Positions 26,606 to 37,096 are shown, numbered from the stretch's first letter. The stretch: 64,000 nucleotides of DNA from Veillonella parvula DSM 2008 (GCF_000024945.1 NC_013520.1:1885001-1949000); one strand, 5' to 3'. Notes: generated by a model not told the origin, from the sequence alone. Program-made: numbers and translations.

Positions 26606-27547
26606 ATGAGCCGTTGTTTGATTATCATCAACCCTGTCTCAGGAGGCGGCGCAGCGCGCCGTTATGCCCTCGATTTACAATGGAAATTGAGTACCTTGTT
26701 CGAAACGATTGAGGTCAAATTCACCAGAGGCGAATGCGATGCTACACGCTTCGCTAAGGACGCTTGTGAACGCGGGTTTGATGCCGTATTCTGCATGGGC
26801 GGTGACGGCACTGTTAACGAAACCGTTAACGGTATTGCCCAAGGTGGATTCTCCTGTACCTTTGGGTTTATTCCCGTTGGTACAGTAAATGATATGTCTC
26901 GTGCTCTCGGCATTCACCAAAATCCAACGCAAGCTATCAGACGTATCGATATCAATGAAACTCGAACCATTGATATCGGCCGTTGTAATGATCGGTATTT
27001 CTGCAATAATATTGCAGCTGGCGTTATTCCTAAGGTTGTGGATGAGGTTACACCAAAGGAAAAAAGCATACTTGGACCTCTCGCGTATTTCTTGAGAGCA
27101 GGCCAAGCGTTGTTCACTACAAAGGACTACACGTACCGCATTAAAACAGAGGACGATGATTTCATTTGCAAATCTCCTCTCGTTTTAGCCCTACTTACCA
27201 ATGTAGTATCTAGCTTTGAGCGTTTTATGCCAGAAGCCTCTGTAGATGATGGTTATATGCGTATCATCATCTTCAAAGAATATTTTATCCTCGATATTCT
27301 CAGCGTATTACCACTCATTATCAGTGGTGCCATCTATAACTCTCGTTATACAACGACATTAACTGTGAAAAAAGCTCATATCGAACTTCTATCTGACGTC
27401 GATGATTTATCGACCAATATGGATGGTGATGCAGGTCCTGCTATGCCAGTAGACATTGAAGTATTGCCGCGCGTACTCAAAGTATTTGCACCTGCAAAGC
27501 ATAAAAAGAAAAAAGCCTTAAATCTGCCTAAACTACCACATATATAA
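26606..27547 (+). CDS. Diacylglycerol/lipid kinase family protein (YegS/DgkB type)
   Basis: The 313-residue protein has the diacylglycerol-kinase catalytic domain: IINPVSGGG (about 5), CMGGDGTVNE (about 65) with the GGDGT nucleotide-binding loop, and FIPVGTVNDMSRALG (about 95). It likely phosphorylates a lipid in phospholipid turnover. The upstream TTG at 26585 is rejected because GTAAGGAAG lies just before the ATG at 26606. The basic C-terminus (KHKKKKALNLPK) may touch the membrane. Confidence 0.87.
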   Translation: MSRCLIIINPVSGGGAARRYALDLQWKLSTLFETIEVKFTRGECDATRFAKDACERGFDAVFCMGGDGTVNETVNGIAQGGFSCTFGFIPVGTVNDMSRALGIHQNPTQAIRRIDINETRTIDIGRCNDRYFCNNIAAGVIPKVVDEVTPKEKSILGPLAYFLRAGQALFTTKDYTYRIKTEDDDFICKSPLVLALLTNVVSSFERFMPEASVDDGYMRIIIFKEYFILDILSVLPLIISGAIYNSRYTTTLTVKKAHIELLSDVDDLSTNMDGDAGPAMPVDIEVLPRVLKVFAPAKHKKKKALNLPKLPHI

Positions 27548-27560
27548 CAAGTAATTGGTA

Positions 27561-27600
27561 ACACAAAAGCTCTCTATCAACGAATAGAGAGCTTTTGTGT
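27561..27600. terminator. Bidirectional terminator between the lipid kinase gene and addA
   Basis: A perfect 17-bp stem around AAAAGCTCTCTAT with a 6-nt loop lies between convergent genes. Confidence 0.92.
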
Positions 27601-27627
27601 TTATTAATTTATAAGAATCTATACACT

Positions 27628-30600
27628 TTAGTCCACGATGATTGCATCGTGCAAGCGGAAGCTATAAATATAGCAAGCTTTCACGGGCATCCCCGTCAAT
27701 CGCTGCAAGGCCTCTTTATAGAGATCCATTTGGATTTTATAGCGCTTGATGAGGTCTTCTCCGGATGTAACGCGATCCGTTTTGTAATCTACGAGAACCC
27801 ATTCACCGCTCTCTTCAAAAGCCGTATCAATAATACCTTGGAGGAACAGATTTTCCCCGTCCTCTAAAGTATCATATACACGTTTTCCTTCAAAGAGCAT
27901 GCTAAACGGCAATTCTCGCTCGATACGTTTTGCATTGATAAGGCGCTTACCAAGATCAGAGCTGAAAAATTTATACAAACTTGTATCGCTTAATAAATTT
28001 CTCTCTTCCTCTGTGAAAGTCCCTTTCGCCACCAGTGCATCTAGTTCTTTTGTCAAAGAAGCTTGCGTATACTTCACAAGAGGTAGCCATTGCATAGCCT
28101 CATGCATCAAGGTACCCCATTGAGCACCTGTCAATACATCTTCTTTGGACTGTAGTGCTTGTGGCTTTCGACCGAATACGGAATTTGCTAAATCATCCTC
28201 CGAAACTTTAACAGGCTGAACACTAATATTACTAGTGTCATCGGCACTAAGATTTGGATTCGTTGTATCCAGCTTGATAGACTGAACCGCATCCGACACG
28301 GCTCGTTTAGCACCCAAATCTACTATTGCAACCGATTCATTAAGAGTGTCTATATTTCCTGCCTCTAGTTCTCGTTCTTGGAATCGTCGCTTCAATTCAC
28401 TAACGGAAATTTTAGCAGTACGTCGTGTAGCATCGTTGTATGGATAGGTATAGTTAAAACGGTCCACGATTTCCTGCGGTAATTCTACGGAATTAACAGC
28501 TTTTAAGTCCCGCACCTTATTGATTGTTGTCTCGTCGATATCCGCTTTGTAATCGAGATCACCATAAAGAGAGCCATCATGGATCTCAACCTTTAAACGA
28601 CACTGTTTATCCGGTAAATCAAAATAAGTTGGCCCTTCGTACTCGATGGCTACGCGCAATGGATTACCACCATCTAAATGACGAGCAAAGCCCATCATCA
28701 TCCAATCTAGATAGGTATTAGCTTGTGTGATAATATCTGTCGGTAACTGTTGAGTTTCTACGGAAGCCGCATTTTTAATGAGCTCACCCATGGTGCTTAA
28801 TACACCTTTAGAATTTTTAAAGCCTTTAATAAAGCCTGTCATGAATAGCTTATCTCGTGCCCGTGTCAAGGCAACATAAAGAATGCGCTGCTCCTCCGCC
28901 TTGAGGGCCGCCTCTTTTACGTCTTTCACATAGAACCAGGGCATGGTCGGGAAGGACACTCGAATATCTGGAAAATATCCTTTCAAACCAAGGCCTGCAT
29001 TTTTATCGATAAGAAGCTCTGAACGCAAGTCCATCATATTGAATCTTTTTTGTACACCAGATAAAAATACTACAGGGAATTCAAGGCCCTTGCTCTTATG
29101 GATAGTCATTAGGCGCACCACATTATCTGCCTCGCTCACCACATTGGCAAGTGGCATATCTTGGTTGCTGTCGCGCAAGCTTTCCACAAAGCGCAAAAAC
29201 CTAAAGAGCCCGCGGAAGCCTGAAGCTTCATAGCCCTTAGCTCTATCATATAAGGCGAGCACATTCGCGCGGCGGACGAGGCCATTCGGCATAGCCCCTA
29301 CATAGTTTACATAGTCTTGGGATTCGTAAATATCCCATAGCAAATCGGTCACACCGTGACGACGCGACAAAGTGCGCCACCGCTCCATATGGCCAATGAA
29401 AGCTAATAAGCGCTCATCTTGAGCCACTTCTGCATAGGCTGGCATGAGCGACCATAGGGAACCCTCACCAGACAGGCGCAATGCGCCTAGTTCGTTCGCA
29501 TCAAGGCCTACCAGGCCGGAGTGCAATACGGCAGCCATCGGCAAATCTTGTTCCGGATTATCTATGATGGATAACAATGCCAATAAAAGTTGAATCTCTT
29601 GTGCTTCAAAGTAACCGTCTCGCTCATTTACAACCGCAGGAATCCCCGCTTGACGCATGGCTTCTACGGCACGCGTCCCCCAGCCCGCTAAGGATCTGCG
29701 CAAAATAGCAAAATCTCGCCATTCGATTTGACGAAATGTACCATCGGGATTTTGCACCTGTTTCTTAGCAGCATGGATTTCCTTGATTTTTTGAATGATG
29801 AAATCTAGCTCACGCTCGTTGTTTTCAGGGTCATCCCCTTCATCTTCGTCACTTTCACTAGCACCAAGGGTATCCTTACTCACATCTAAGAGCTGCAATT
29901 CCACGTCGCCTCCAACCCAATCCTCTGGTACATCCTCTACGATGCGGCCAGGAATGAGCGATTCAGCCTCTGTATAATTAAGCTCTGCCGCGTCTTCCGT
30001 CATGATTTGATAGAATAAAAAGTTCGTAGCAGCCAAAATATTTGCGTCAGATCGGAAGTTTTTCGCCAAGTCGATACGTCGTTCTACCGCATCAGTACCA
30101 CCGTAAGTATTGTACTTCTCCATAAATAGAGAACTGTCGGCCATACGGAAGCTATAAATGGCCTGCTTCACGTCCCCCACATAGAACCTATTATCGACGC
30201 GAGAAATCAAGTTGATAATCGTCTCTTGAACGCCGTTCGTATCTTGGTATTCATCGACCATGATTTCTTTGAAAGTATCTTGCAATTCCTTTGCCACTTC
30301 AGATGGCTGAGGGTCATCCTCTGTGCCAGGCTCAACGAGAAGAGCCAAGCATAAATGCTCAAGATCGCTGAAATCCATGATGCCTTGCTCTTGCTTCATG
30401 TCTCTATAAGCTTTATGAAAAGCAATCGTCAGTTCTACAAGACCTTCTATGATTGGATATTGAGCCTTAAACTGCTCTTGCAAGGTAGCTTCCGGAACGG
30501 TGAATATAGCGGTTTGCATGGCTTTGAGGTCATCTTTATTTTGAACTCCCAAAGATTTAAACTCTGCTACCAAAATAGGGTCATAAACTTGTGCCTCTTT

Positions 30601-31494
30601 TGAACCCATACGGAATTGATCCTTAATAAAAGTATCCATATGCTTACAAGCATCGCCCATATCATTCCAAGATTGAGCTGCTGAAAGCATACTTAGTGCA
30701 GCCAGTTGATTATCGTATATATTTTGCCACTTATGAGGACCTACGGGATTAAGTAAAATTTGCTCCATCCGCCCTAAGCGCTCCCGAATACGGTCGATAA
30801 CAGCTAAATGATTCGACCACATATATTCGCCCCACATCGTATCACTAGGGTTTATGTTCATCGCCTCTTTATAAGGCTCCAAGGCTTTTCTTAGCCATCC
30901 ATCGGGATTAGCAAGGGACATGGCGTAATTATATAAAGACATAATCTTTGCCGTTAAGCCCGCATCGGATTTATCGTCGCTGAAGAAGTCCGCTAGCTCA
31001 TAGATATTATAAAGGCCCTCTTCATAGGATTTAGTTAATAAATCGGCTAATACCTCTTGCTGTAACAACGCCATTTCTGCTTCATTGCCGATACGAGCCG
31101 TTGGATTAATATCGAGCTTGTAGAAATAGGACCGGATTACCCATTGGCAAAAAGAGTGCAAGGTAGAAATATGAGCAGACGGCAATAGGTTAAGCTGTCG
31201 TTCAAGGCGTTCTTGCATTGCCGCATCCTCAGTGGATTCCATGGCTTTAGCCAAGGCAAGTCCAATACGAGCGCTCATCTCTTGAGCGGCCGCCTTTGTG
31301 AAAGTTACAACCATGAGTTCTTGAACGGATAAGGGATTATCCATATCCTTAAGGCGCGTAATAATGCGTTCTACGAGGACCGCCGTCTTACCTGAACCGG
31401 CAGCAGCCGCAACAAGTAAGGTCTGATTATCTAAGGAGGAGTCCTTAGGCGCTATGATGGCAGACTCCTGCTCTGGCGTCCATTTAACACCCAT
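27628..31494 (-). CDS. addA: ATP-dependent helicase/nuclease subunit A
   Basis: The 1288-residue AddA is the UvrD-type helicase and nuclease subunit of AddAB, which processes double-strand ends for recombination. Visible motifs: Walker A AAAGSGKTAVL (about 30), MVDEYQDTN (motif II), RLMTIHKSKGLEFPVVFL (motif V-like), and RecB-type nuclease LVDYKTDR near the C-terminus. A GTG at 31503 is in frame, but AAAGGAGG fits the ATG at 31494. This start overlaps the addB stop by 11 bp, so the two are coupled. Confidence 0.95.
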   Translation of the reverse strand: MGVKWTPEQESAIIAPKDSSLDNQTLLVAAAAGSGKTAVLVERIITRLKDMDNPLSVQELMVVTFTKAAAQEMSARIGLALAKAMESTEDAAMQERLERQLNLLPSAHISTLHSFCQWVIRSYFYKLDINPTARIGNEAEMALLQQEVLADLLTKSYEEGLYNIYELADFFSDDKSDAGLTAKIMSLYNYAMSLANPDGWLRKALEPYKEAMNINPSDTMWGEYMWSNHLAVIDRIRERLGRMEQILLNPVGPHKWQNIYDNQLAALSMLSAAQSWNDMGDACKHMDTFIKDQFRMGSKEAQVYDPILVAEFKSLGVQNKDDLKAMQTAIFTVPEATLQEQFKAQYPIIEGLVELTIAFHKAYRDMKQEQGIMDFSDLEHLCLALLVEPGTEDDPQPSEVAKELQDTFKEIMVDEYQDTNGVQETIINLISRVDNRFYVGDVKQAIYSFRMADSSLFMEKYNTYGGTDAVERRIDLAKNFRSDANILAATNFLFYQIMTEDAAELNYTEAESLIPGRIVEDVPEDWVGGDVELQLLDVSKDTLGASESDEDEGDDPENNERELDFIIQKIKEIHAAKKQVQNPDGTFRQIEWRDFAILRRSLAGWGTRAVEAMRQAGIPAVVNERDGYFEAQEIQLLLALLSIIDNPEQDLPMAAVLHSGLVGLDANELGALRLSGEGSLWSLMPAYAEVAQDERLLAFIGHMERWRTLSRRHGVTDLLWDIYESQDYVNYVGAMPNGLVRRANVLALYDRAKGYEASGFRGLFRFLRFVESLRDSNQDMPLANVVSEADNVVRLMTIHKSKGLEFPVVFLSGVQKRFNMMDLRSELLIDKNAGLGLKGYFPDIRVSFPTMPWFYVKDVKEAALKAEEQRILYVALTRARDKLFMTGFIKGFKNSKGVLSTMGELIKNAASVETQQLPTDIITQANTYLDWMMMGFARHLDGGNPLRVAIEYEGPTYFDLPDKQCRLKVEIHDGSLYGDLDYKADIDETTINKVRDLKAVNSVELPQEIVDRFNYTYPYNDATRRTAKISVSELKRRFQERELEAGNIDTLNESVAIVDLGAKRAVSDAVQSIKLDTTNPNLSADDTSNISVQPVKVSEDDLANSVFGRKPQALQSKEDVLTGAQWGTLMHEAMQWLPLVKYTQASLTKELDALVAKGTFTEEERNLLSDTSLYKFFSSDLGKRLINAKRIERELPFSMLFEGKRVYDTLEDGENLFLQGIIDTAFEESGEWVLVDYKTDRVTSGEDLIKRYKIQMDLYKEALQRLTGMPVKACYIYSFRLHDAIIVD

Positions 31495-34400
31495 GGTCTT
31501 CACCTCCTTTATTACTAATACTTGCTACATTACTTTTATTTCCGTTGCTACTGTTATTTCTGTCGTTACTGTTGTTTGCGTCATTTCCGTCGCTTAAGAC
31601 CTCTTTCATCCGTTCTAATGCATCGTCTTCAGACAATCTAGACAAATAATTATATCGATTACGGCTAGAGTCAAAGCGACATACCGTTCTGTAATCGCAG
31701 TATGTACAAGGTCTAAAGCCATTTAATTGATATGGCTTTATCGGGAACTGCCCTTCCCCAATGTGACGGCCCGTCTCAGCCATCACGTGATTTGTATAGC
31801 GGCACATTACGTCAAATTCGCCTGTAGACTTAACCTTCCGCAAGTCTCTGCTGGAAATGGTTTGATCTTTTTTCGTCGCAATCGGCACATAAGGCCCTCG
31901 CTTAGAACCATAGGACAAAAACTTATTGTCAATATGCGTCAACAGCTCTATATCATCGGAGAAGTACCCACTGTTTTGCCAAGCATCGCTTTCATTAGCC
32001 AACGAAACAGCATCTTCATAAGATATAGGCGCATCAGCAGGGATTTTCGGGTTCTTCACGTAAGAGTAAACCACCGATGCAGGGGACATAGATCCGCCAT
32101 GTGTTTTACCATAAGCGGATTCTAACACCAGCAGATAGGTCATGAGCTGCAGTTTAAGGCCATAATACACATCTTGGGCCGTCACATGAGCGCCACCCGA
32201 TTTGTAGTCGATAACCATACCATACGTTTGACCACCCCGTGTATATTCGTCGATGCGGTCAATTTGCCCGATGAGGCGCAAGTAACGGTCTTCACCAAGA
32301 GGGACTCGAATAGGGTCCCAGCCACCTTGACGACCAAAGTCTTGTTCTAAATACTTCGTATCAAAATCACTGCGCTTTGACCATTCTACGAGACGGTCTA
32401 CCGTCACATGTAATGTTCTCTGTACACGTTGCTCGATGGCTTTTTGGTAGGCATCGCTCGTTTCTTCACCCAGTTGATTCTCTTGCAAGATTTCGTCTGC
32501 CACGGTGCGGCATAGATTTGCTTGTTCCTCTTCGTCGAGGTCACGCCATTGCTTGTTGTTTTCTAATAGATAATTACCTAAGCGCTCTAAATTCGCATGC
32601 AAGAACGTACCGATTTCAGGAGCACCAAAGGAGCGTACTGGACGCGGTTCTAATTTTAAACCATATTGAGCATAGAACTTAAACGGACATTGTTGGTATC
32701 GTTCAAGGCGCGTCACAGAACCAGACATATAGCCTTTAGATAAAAACAGCCCATTCACTAAATCCTGCGTAATGACAGGCACATCGTTGTTATCTCGAAT
32801 GCCACGTGACACCTCCGCTAAACGAGAACGATAGGTTTCGCTTTCACGAGCCCAGTTATAGAGGCCCCACCAAAGAGGATTGACCTCATAACCACTAAAG
32901 AGCGCCCCCCAGCGCTCCGACAATAATGACAGACTTTGGAGTGGTCGCCATACATAATCCGCCTCTGTATCAGGTGCAATGGAGAGAGGAATCTCTACCG
33001 TCTGATCTACGTACCCAAGGGATTCTAATCGTTTCACCACGAGGGATGGCTCAAGACCAGTTCCATCCTCACCAGAGCCCGCATAGGACAAGGTCAACGA
33101 ATCGGATGCCCGTGTCATGGCGAGGTATAATAGGAAATTCTCGTTGAAAGCCTTCGGCAAGGCACCTTCTGCTAAGGTAATGCCTGCATTGGCCAACTCT
33201 TGACGCTCCTTATCCTTGATGAGCCCTTCGTCGCCCATACTTTGAGGGAACACACCTTGGTTGAGGCCCATTACGAACACCTTAGGCCACCACTGGCTGT
33301 AACCACGTTCGATAGTGGTGATCACCACATGGTCTAAAGACGGCGGAATCATAGAATAATTGACATCACTCAAACCTTCTTCGAGAAGTAACATCATTTC
33401 ATCCAAGGTCAATATTTCGTCCTTCATGACCATAGAAATTTCATCTATAAAGGAAAGGACCGCATTGTACATCTGTTCATGGCTAGCTTTGGATTCTTGA
33501 TCACCTACAGTTTCTGCGTCCTTCACCCATTCATAGAGGCGCTCTGGCACTTGCAATGTTTCTAACAAGCCATATAATTGAGCTCCCCATTCTGCGCCCG
33601 TATGTCCATCACTATAAGCCGCAAAATCAAACCACGGAGATAGAACATCCATAATGGTTTGTCTTGCTTTGTTTACACGTGCTCTGCGTGGTGCATCTAA
33701 GTGGCTTTCTTCATCTTGCCCCTCATAAAAGCCTCGTAGGTACGGCCAGCTTTCACGTTCCCATTTATAATGGTCGATACCAAACTCGAGAACGTAGTTC
33801 TCTAACTCATCTACAGCCTCACGAGTGAGAGGCATCAAATCCGTCTTGAGCAAGAGGAACATGCTGTCTCGACTATAGTTATGACGCACGATATCAAAGA
33901 GGGCCGTCAACAGCTCGCCTAACGGATGGTTTTTCATAGGCCGCTGACGGTCGATAAAGTGCGGAATACCGTAGCGAGTAAAGACCTTTTCTAAGGTGTC
34001 ACCATAGGTTTCAGACTCGCGAAGCATGATACATACATCTCGGTAACGAGCCTCTTCAGATGATTCTACATAGGCTAAAATACCACGAGCTACCGCATCT
34101 GCTTCGCGTTCCCGGTTATAGCCTCGAATAAGCGGAATCGTTTCATCTGTAGAGTTTTTCTTACTAGGGCTAATAAAGTAATTAGACTCTAACTCTCGAA
34201 CGATTTGAGGGCCTCGTTTCCCGTCAAAGCCAACCCAGTTGATACTAGAGCCATAACGAGCGACTAAGGTGTCGTAAATCTCTAAAGGGCGGCTGAAGAG
34301 ATGCTCCCCTCGACGAGCTAGATTTAACGCCTTTGGAGCCATCGGTAAATCGATAGTAATAACGGCCTCCTTCGACAAGTCAAACAAGGTATAAATCAAC

Positions 34401-35041
34401 TCATAGTGTGTTGGCGTAAACCAATGGAAACCATCGATAAAGACGTGACTATTCTCCATGAGAGGAGATTGTGGCAAAGCCTCTACGATTTCCATGATAG
34501 GATCGATGTCGCGCTCCCCATGGCGACTGAGTTCCTCTTCATAAGCAGACATACAAATAGCTAGCTCGCGCAATTTCTTTTGTAATACATTATTTTTAAC
34601 AAACTCTGCCCCTCGTTCTAGGTCATCAGGGCCTACACGAAAGGCGCGGAATTCAGAAAAGAGCTGTTGCAATACGGAGGAAAACTCAAGCCGCTTTGTA
34701 GCCTGTTCTAACAGCCCCAGTTCCTTTTGCTTTCGTTTCATTACAAGGCGCAACAACATAGACCGGCCAAAGCTTGATAAACTTGATTGACCGACCCCTT
34801 TTGAGCCTATCGATTGATATACCTGATAACCCAAACGACCAAAGCCTACGACGCGAACCGTAGTAAAGCCTTTCTCAGGCATACATTCAGCTAGCTCCCG
34901 TTCCACCCGATAGGTGGCAGGTTCAGGAACGAGCAAAATTATTGGTTCCCCTGGACAGTCTGTCATGACCTGACGTATGCGCTCATATACGGCGCGCGTC
35001 TTGCCTGATCCAGCTCGTCCATAATAGACGCTAATACTCAT
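31484..35041 (-). CDS. addB: ATP-dependent nuclease subunit B
   Basis: The 1185-residue AddB partners AddA. It starts with a Walker A (GRAGSGKTRAVYE, about 9), has the RecB-type nuclease motif IDYKSGG (about 945) and the four Fe-S cysteines: one in RYQQCPFKFYAQYG (about 790) and three in RPCTYCDYRTVC (about 1110). The last 45 residues are unusual, an Asn/Ser-rich low-complexity tail (NDANNSNDRNNSSNGNKS) beyond the cluster. GGGAGG precedes the ATG. Confidence 0.95.
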   Translation of the reverse strand: MSISVYYGRAGSGKTRAVYERIRQVMTDCPGEPIILLVPEPATYRVERELAECMPEKGFTTVRVVGFGRLGYQVYQSIGSKGVGQSSLSSFGRSMLLRLVMKRKQKELGLLEQATKRLEFSSVLQQLFSEFRAFRVGPDDLERGAEFVKNNVLQKKLRELAICMSAYEEELSRHGERDIDPIMEIVEALPQSPLMENSHVFIDGFHWFTPTHYELIYTLFDLSKEAVITIDLPMAPKALNLARRGEHLFSRPLEIYDTLVARYGSSINWVGFDGKRGPQIVRELESNYFISPSKKNSTDETIPLIRGYNREREADAVARGILAYVESSEEARYRDVCIMLRESETYGDTLEKVFTRYGIPHFIDRQRPMKNHPLGELLTALFDIVRHNYSRDSMFLLLKTDLMPLTREAVDELENYVLEFGIDHYKWERESWPYLRGFYEGQDEESHLDAPRRARVNKARQTIMDVLSPWFDFAAYSDGHTGAEWGAQLYGLLETLQVPERLYEWVKDAETVGDQESKASHEQMYNAVLSFIDEISMVMKDEILTLDEMMLLLEEGLSDVNYSMIPPSLDHVVITTIERGYSQWWPKVFVMGLNQGVFPQSMGDEGLIKDKERQELANAGITLAEGALPKAFNENFLLYLAMTRASDSLTLSYAGSGEDGTGLEPSLVVKRLESLGYVDQTVEIPLSIAPDTEADYVWRPLQSLSLLSERWGALFSGYEVNPLWWGLYNWARESETYRSRLAEVSRGIRDNNDVPVITQDLVNGLFLSKGYMSGSVTRLERYQQCPFKFYAQYGLKLEPRPVRSFGAPEIGTFLHANLERLGNYLLENNKQWRDLDEEEQANLCRTVADEILQENQLGEETSDAYQKAIEQRVQRTLHVTVDRLVEWSKRSDFDTKYLEQDFGRQGGWDPIRVPLGEDRYLRLIGQIDRIDEYTRGGQTYGMVIDYKSGGAHVTAQDVYYGLKLQLMTYLLVLESAYGKTHGGSMSPASVVYSYVKNPKIPADAPISYEDAVSLANESDAWQNSGYFSDDIELLTHIDNKFLSYGSKRGPYVPIATKKDQTISSRDLRKVKSTGEFDVMCRYTNHVMAETGRHIGEGQFPIKPYQLNGFRPCTYCDYRTVCRFDSSRNRYNYLSRLSEDDALERMKEVLSDGNDANNSNDRNNSSNGNKSNVASISNKGGEDHGC

Positions 35042-35124
35042 GAGACCTCCCTAGTGAAACTTTCACCATCTCAATTGATATAATCCACAAATGTATATTG
35101 CTCATATCAGTTAACGCATTAGAA

Positions 35125-35187
35125 TAGCACTACACAAATTAATTGTAGCACTATACGAATTAGATATAGCATTAAACGAAATTTTTC
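35125..35187. repeat. Three imperfect 21-bp direct repeats upstream of addB
   Basis: Units at 35125, 35146 and 35167 all begin TAGCA(C/T)T and continue with an A-C-(A/G)AA core. A 21-bp spacing, two helical turns, would place bound proteins on one face of the DNA. Confidence 0.55.
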
Positions 35188-35309
35188 GATATAATAAATT
35201 ACTATACTGATTATTATTATATAGTAATATGACATTCTATGGCTAATTGTACAATATTTGACTCATCTGATTATATTTATTTATAATTAAGATAATATTT
35301 TATATTTTA

Positions 35310-35338
35310 TTTACAATTAGCATGAATTCCTATATAAT
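35310..35338 (+). promoter_or_regulatory. Sigma-70-type promoter of the exported-protein gene
   Basis: TTTACA (35310-35315), 17 bp, TATAAT (35333-35338). The consensus spacing and near-consensus boxes suggest strong expression of the gene starting at 35392. Confidence 0.8.
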
Positions 35339-35391
35339 ACAAGTTAGTATCTGTGTTATTTGTAAAATCATGTATTTAGGAGTAAATTATT

Positions 35392-36384
35392 ATGAACAAA
35401 AAACATTTAGCAACTGCTTTTGCAGTATTTGCAGCGACAACAATGTCTTTCTCTGCTTTTGCTGCAACTATCGATGCTAATGCACGCGCTTACGAACGTG
35501 CTTCAGCAGAGCAATATTCTTATCCTGCACCACAAGCGGCTACGCCAGCTTACCAAACTAGTTATGCCACAAGTGCACCACGTCCTGGTTACAAACCATT
35601 GCCAGCAGTGCCTTATACAGCAGGCGATATGGCTCAACAAATGCCTGTATCTAAAGAATTAGGTGATCCAATCTTTGTGGCACCTCAAACAACAGCTGTA
35701 GGTCTTCAAATCATGGATCCTATCCCTACTGAAGCCCAACCTGTATACCAAGAAACTGTAAACTCCGTAACAGCTAATGGCAACGGCAGTTCCTACGTTT
35801 CTCGCTACAAAGCTAACCAATTGAACGCTTTCGACTTGTTGTTAAATGGTAAAACTTACACATATGACTTGCCTGCATACACTAACGGCTACCAAGTGAA
35901 AACTGCTAGCTCTTACAACCGTGCTGGCAACGGTGTTGCGAATGTATTCTCTACAAACGTAATCACTGAAGCAGTTGTAAACAACAATTCTTTGCGCATC
36001 ACTGTAAACATGACTCAACCAACAGCTGTAGCAGCTGCTAAATTGCGTTCCATGCAACAATCTGGTCAAGTAGCAAGTGGTGAAGTAGCTGCATTGTTCG
36101 CTTACAATGAAAGCTATGATGGTGTAAAACAAGCAGCTCATTACGATATCTTCAACAATAACGGTCGTTACATCGTTGTTAAATCCGGTGCTGTAACTGT
36201 ACCAAATGGTGCGCAACACCCTTACGCAACTGCATTATTCGCAGTAACCGAAGACACTGTAGCAGCTGTAACCGTATCTGGCAACACTGCTGAAGCTTCT
36301 GATTTAGTAAAAGGCACTGCATATGCAATCGCACAATCTGCTAAAGTGTCCAACAATAAAGTATCTACTAAATCTAAAAAATAA
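35392..36384 (+). CDS. Exported protein of unknown function
   Basis: The 330-residue protein has a signal peptide (cleavage about residue 24, after AFA), then a proline/tyrosine/alanine-rich low-complexity region (about 25-115), then a globular part (about 130-310) with strands such as LLLNGKTYTYDLPAY and NSLRITVNMTQP. A lysine-rich tail ends it. I do not recognise a family. The strong promoter and the regular codon use suggest an abundant envelope protein. Confidence 0.75.
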   Translation: MNKKHLATAFAVFAATTMSFSAFAATIDANARAYERASAEQYSYPAPQAATPAYQTSYATSAPRPGYKPLPAVPYTAGDMAQQMPVSKELGDPIFVAPQTTAVGLQIMDPIPTEAQPVYQETVNSVTANGNGSSYVSRYKANQLNAFDLLLNGKTYTYDLPAYTNGYQVKTASSYNRAGNGVANVFSTNVITEAVVNNNSLRITVNMTQPTAVAAAKLRSMQQSGQVASGEVAALFAYNESYDGVKQAAHYDIFNNNGRYIVVKSGAVTVPNGAQHPYATALFAVTEDTVAAVTVSGNTAEASDLVKGTAYAIAQSAKVSNNKVSTKSKK

Positions 36385-36453
36385 TTCGTTACGAATTTAA
36401 TTGTATCTGGTGAAAGCCCCCAACTTTCGCTAGCACAAAAGACTATAAATCAC

Positions 36454-36490
36454 TAACTCCCCCAATGAGGCAACTCATTAGGGGAGTTTT
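36454..36490 (+). terminator. Intrinsic terminator after the exported-protein gene
   Basis: AACTCCCC-x-AATGAG pairs with CTCATT-x-GGGGAGTT, followed by a T-run. Confidence 0.88.
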
Positions 36491-36547
36491 TATGTTCTTT
36501 ATATTACAGTTACATTATAGTCCCGTTACAGTCGTATTATAGTGCCG

Positions 36548-37096
36548 TTATAATCGCGTAAAGACCTCTAATGCCTTATACGCCATTAATCGATAACCGC
36601 GCTCGTTGGGGTGTACCTCTCCAGCAAAGACAATTTGTCCAATTTGATCCGCTTCAAACAAGGTGGTATAGAAATCTATGACCTTAATATTATGCTCCGC
36701 TGCGTAAGCTTTTAGCTGTTCATTAACCTCTCGTACAACGAGATCTAATCCATCCATATCGCTATCAATTTGAGTTTCTAAACCGATGATTACCATCCCT
36801 TTTGTACTAGCCAGCTCAATAGCTTTCACTAAAGTCTTGTACACATAGGTACTATCTCGACCTTGTAAAATATCGTTAGTGCCACACATCAAGAAAATAT
36901 GACGTGTTGGATCGGATACAGCAGTAACCGCCCAATTTTCAATATTATATATCATCCCCTGTACGGAGCAGCCATCTTCACCATAATTTGTAAAATTAAC
37001 GTTCTCTATGGAAGCATCGCAGATTTCGACCCAACCGCGTCCATAGGGTACATCATAGCCACGCGTAATGCTATCGCCAAAACAGATGATTTCCAT
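36548..37096 (-). CDS. SGNH/GDSL hydrolase
   Basis: The 182-residue protein has all SGNH blocks: GDSITRG (Ser at about residue 9), Gly in block II, CGTNDIL (about 75) and the EVHPNERGY Asp/His region (about 163, with the catalytic His). It has no signal peptide and is probably a cytoplasmic esterase or lipase-like enzyme of unknown substrate. An AGGAGGAA site precedes the ATG. Confidence 0.85.
   Translation of the reverse strand: MEIICFGDSITRGYDVPYGRGWVEICDASIENVNFTNYGEDGCSVQGMIYNIENWAVTAVSDPTRHIFLMCGTNDILQGRDSTYVYKTLVKAIELASTKGMVIIGLETQIDSDMDGLDLVVREVNEQLKAYAAEHNIKVIDFYTTLFEADQIGQIVFAGEVHPNERGYRLMAYKALEVFTRL

Larger units (their letters stand above)
35042..35391. other. Divergent intergenic region between addB and an exported-protein gene
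   Basis: 350 bp, very AT-rich. It contains three imperfect 21-bp direct repeats at 35125-35187 and a strong promoter at 35310-35338. No gene is supported. Confidence 0.7.
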
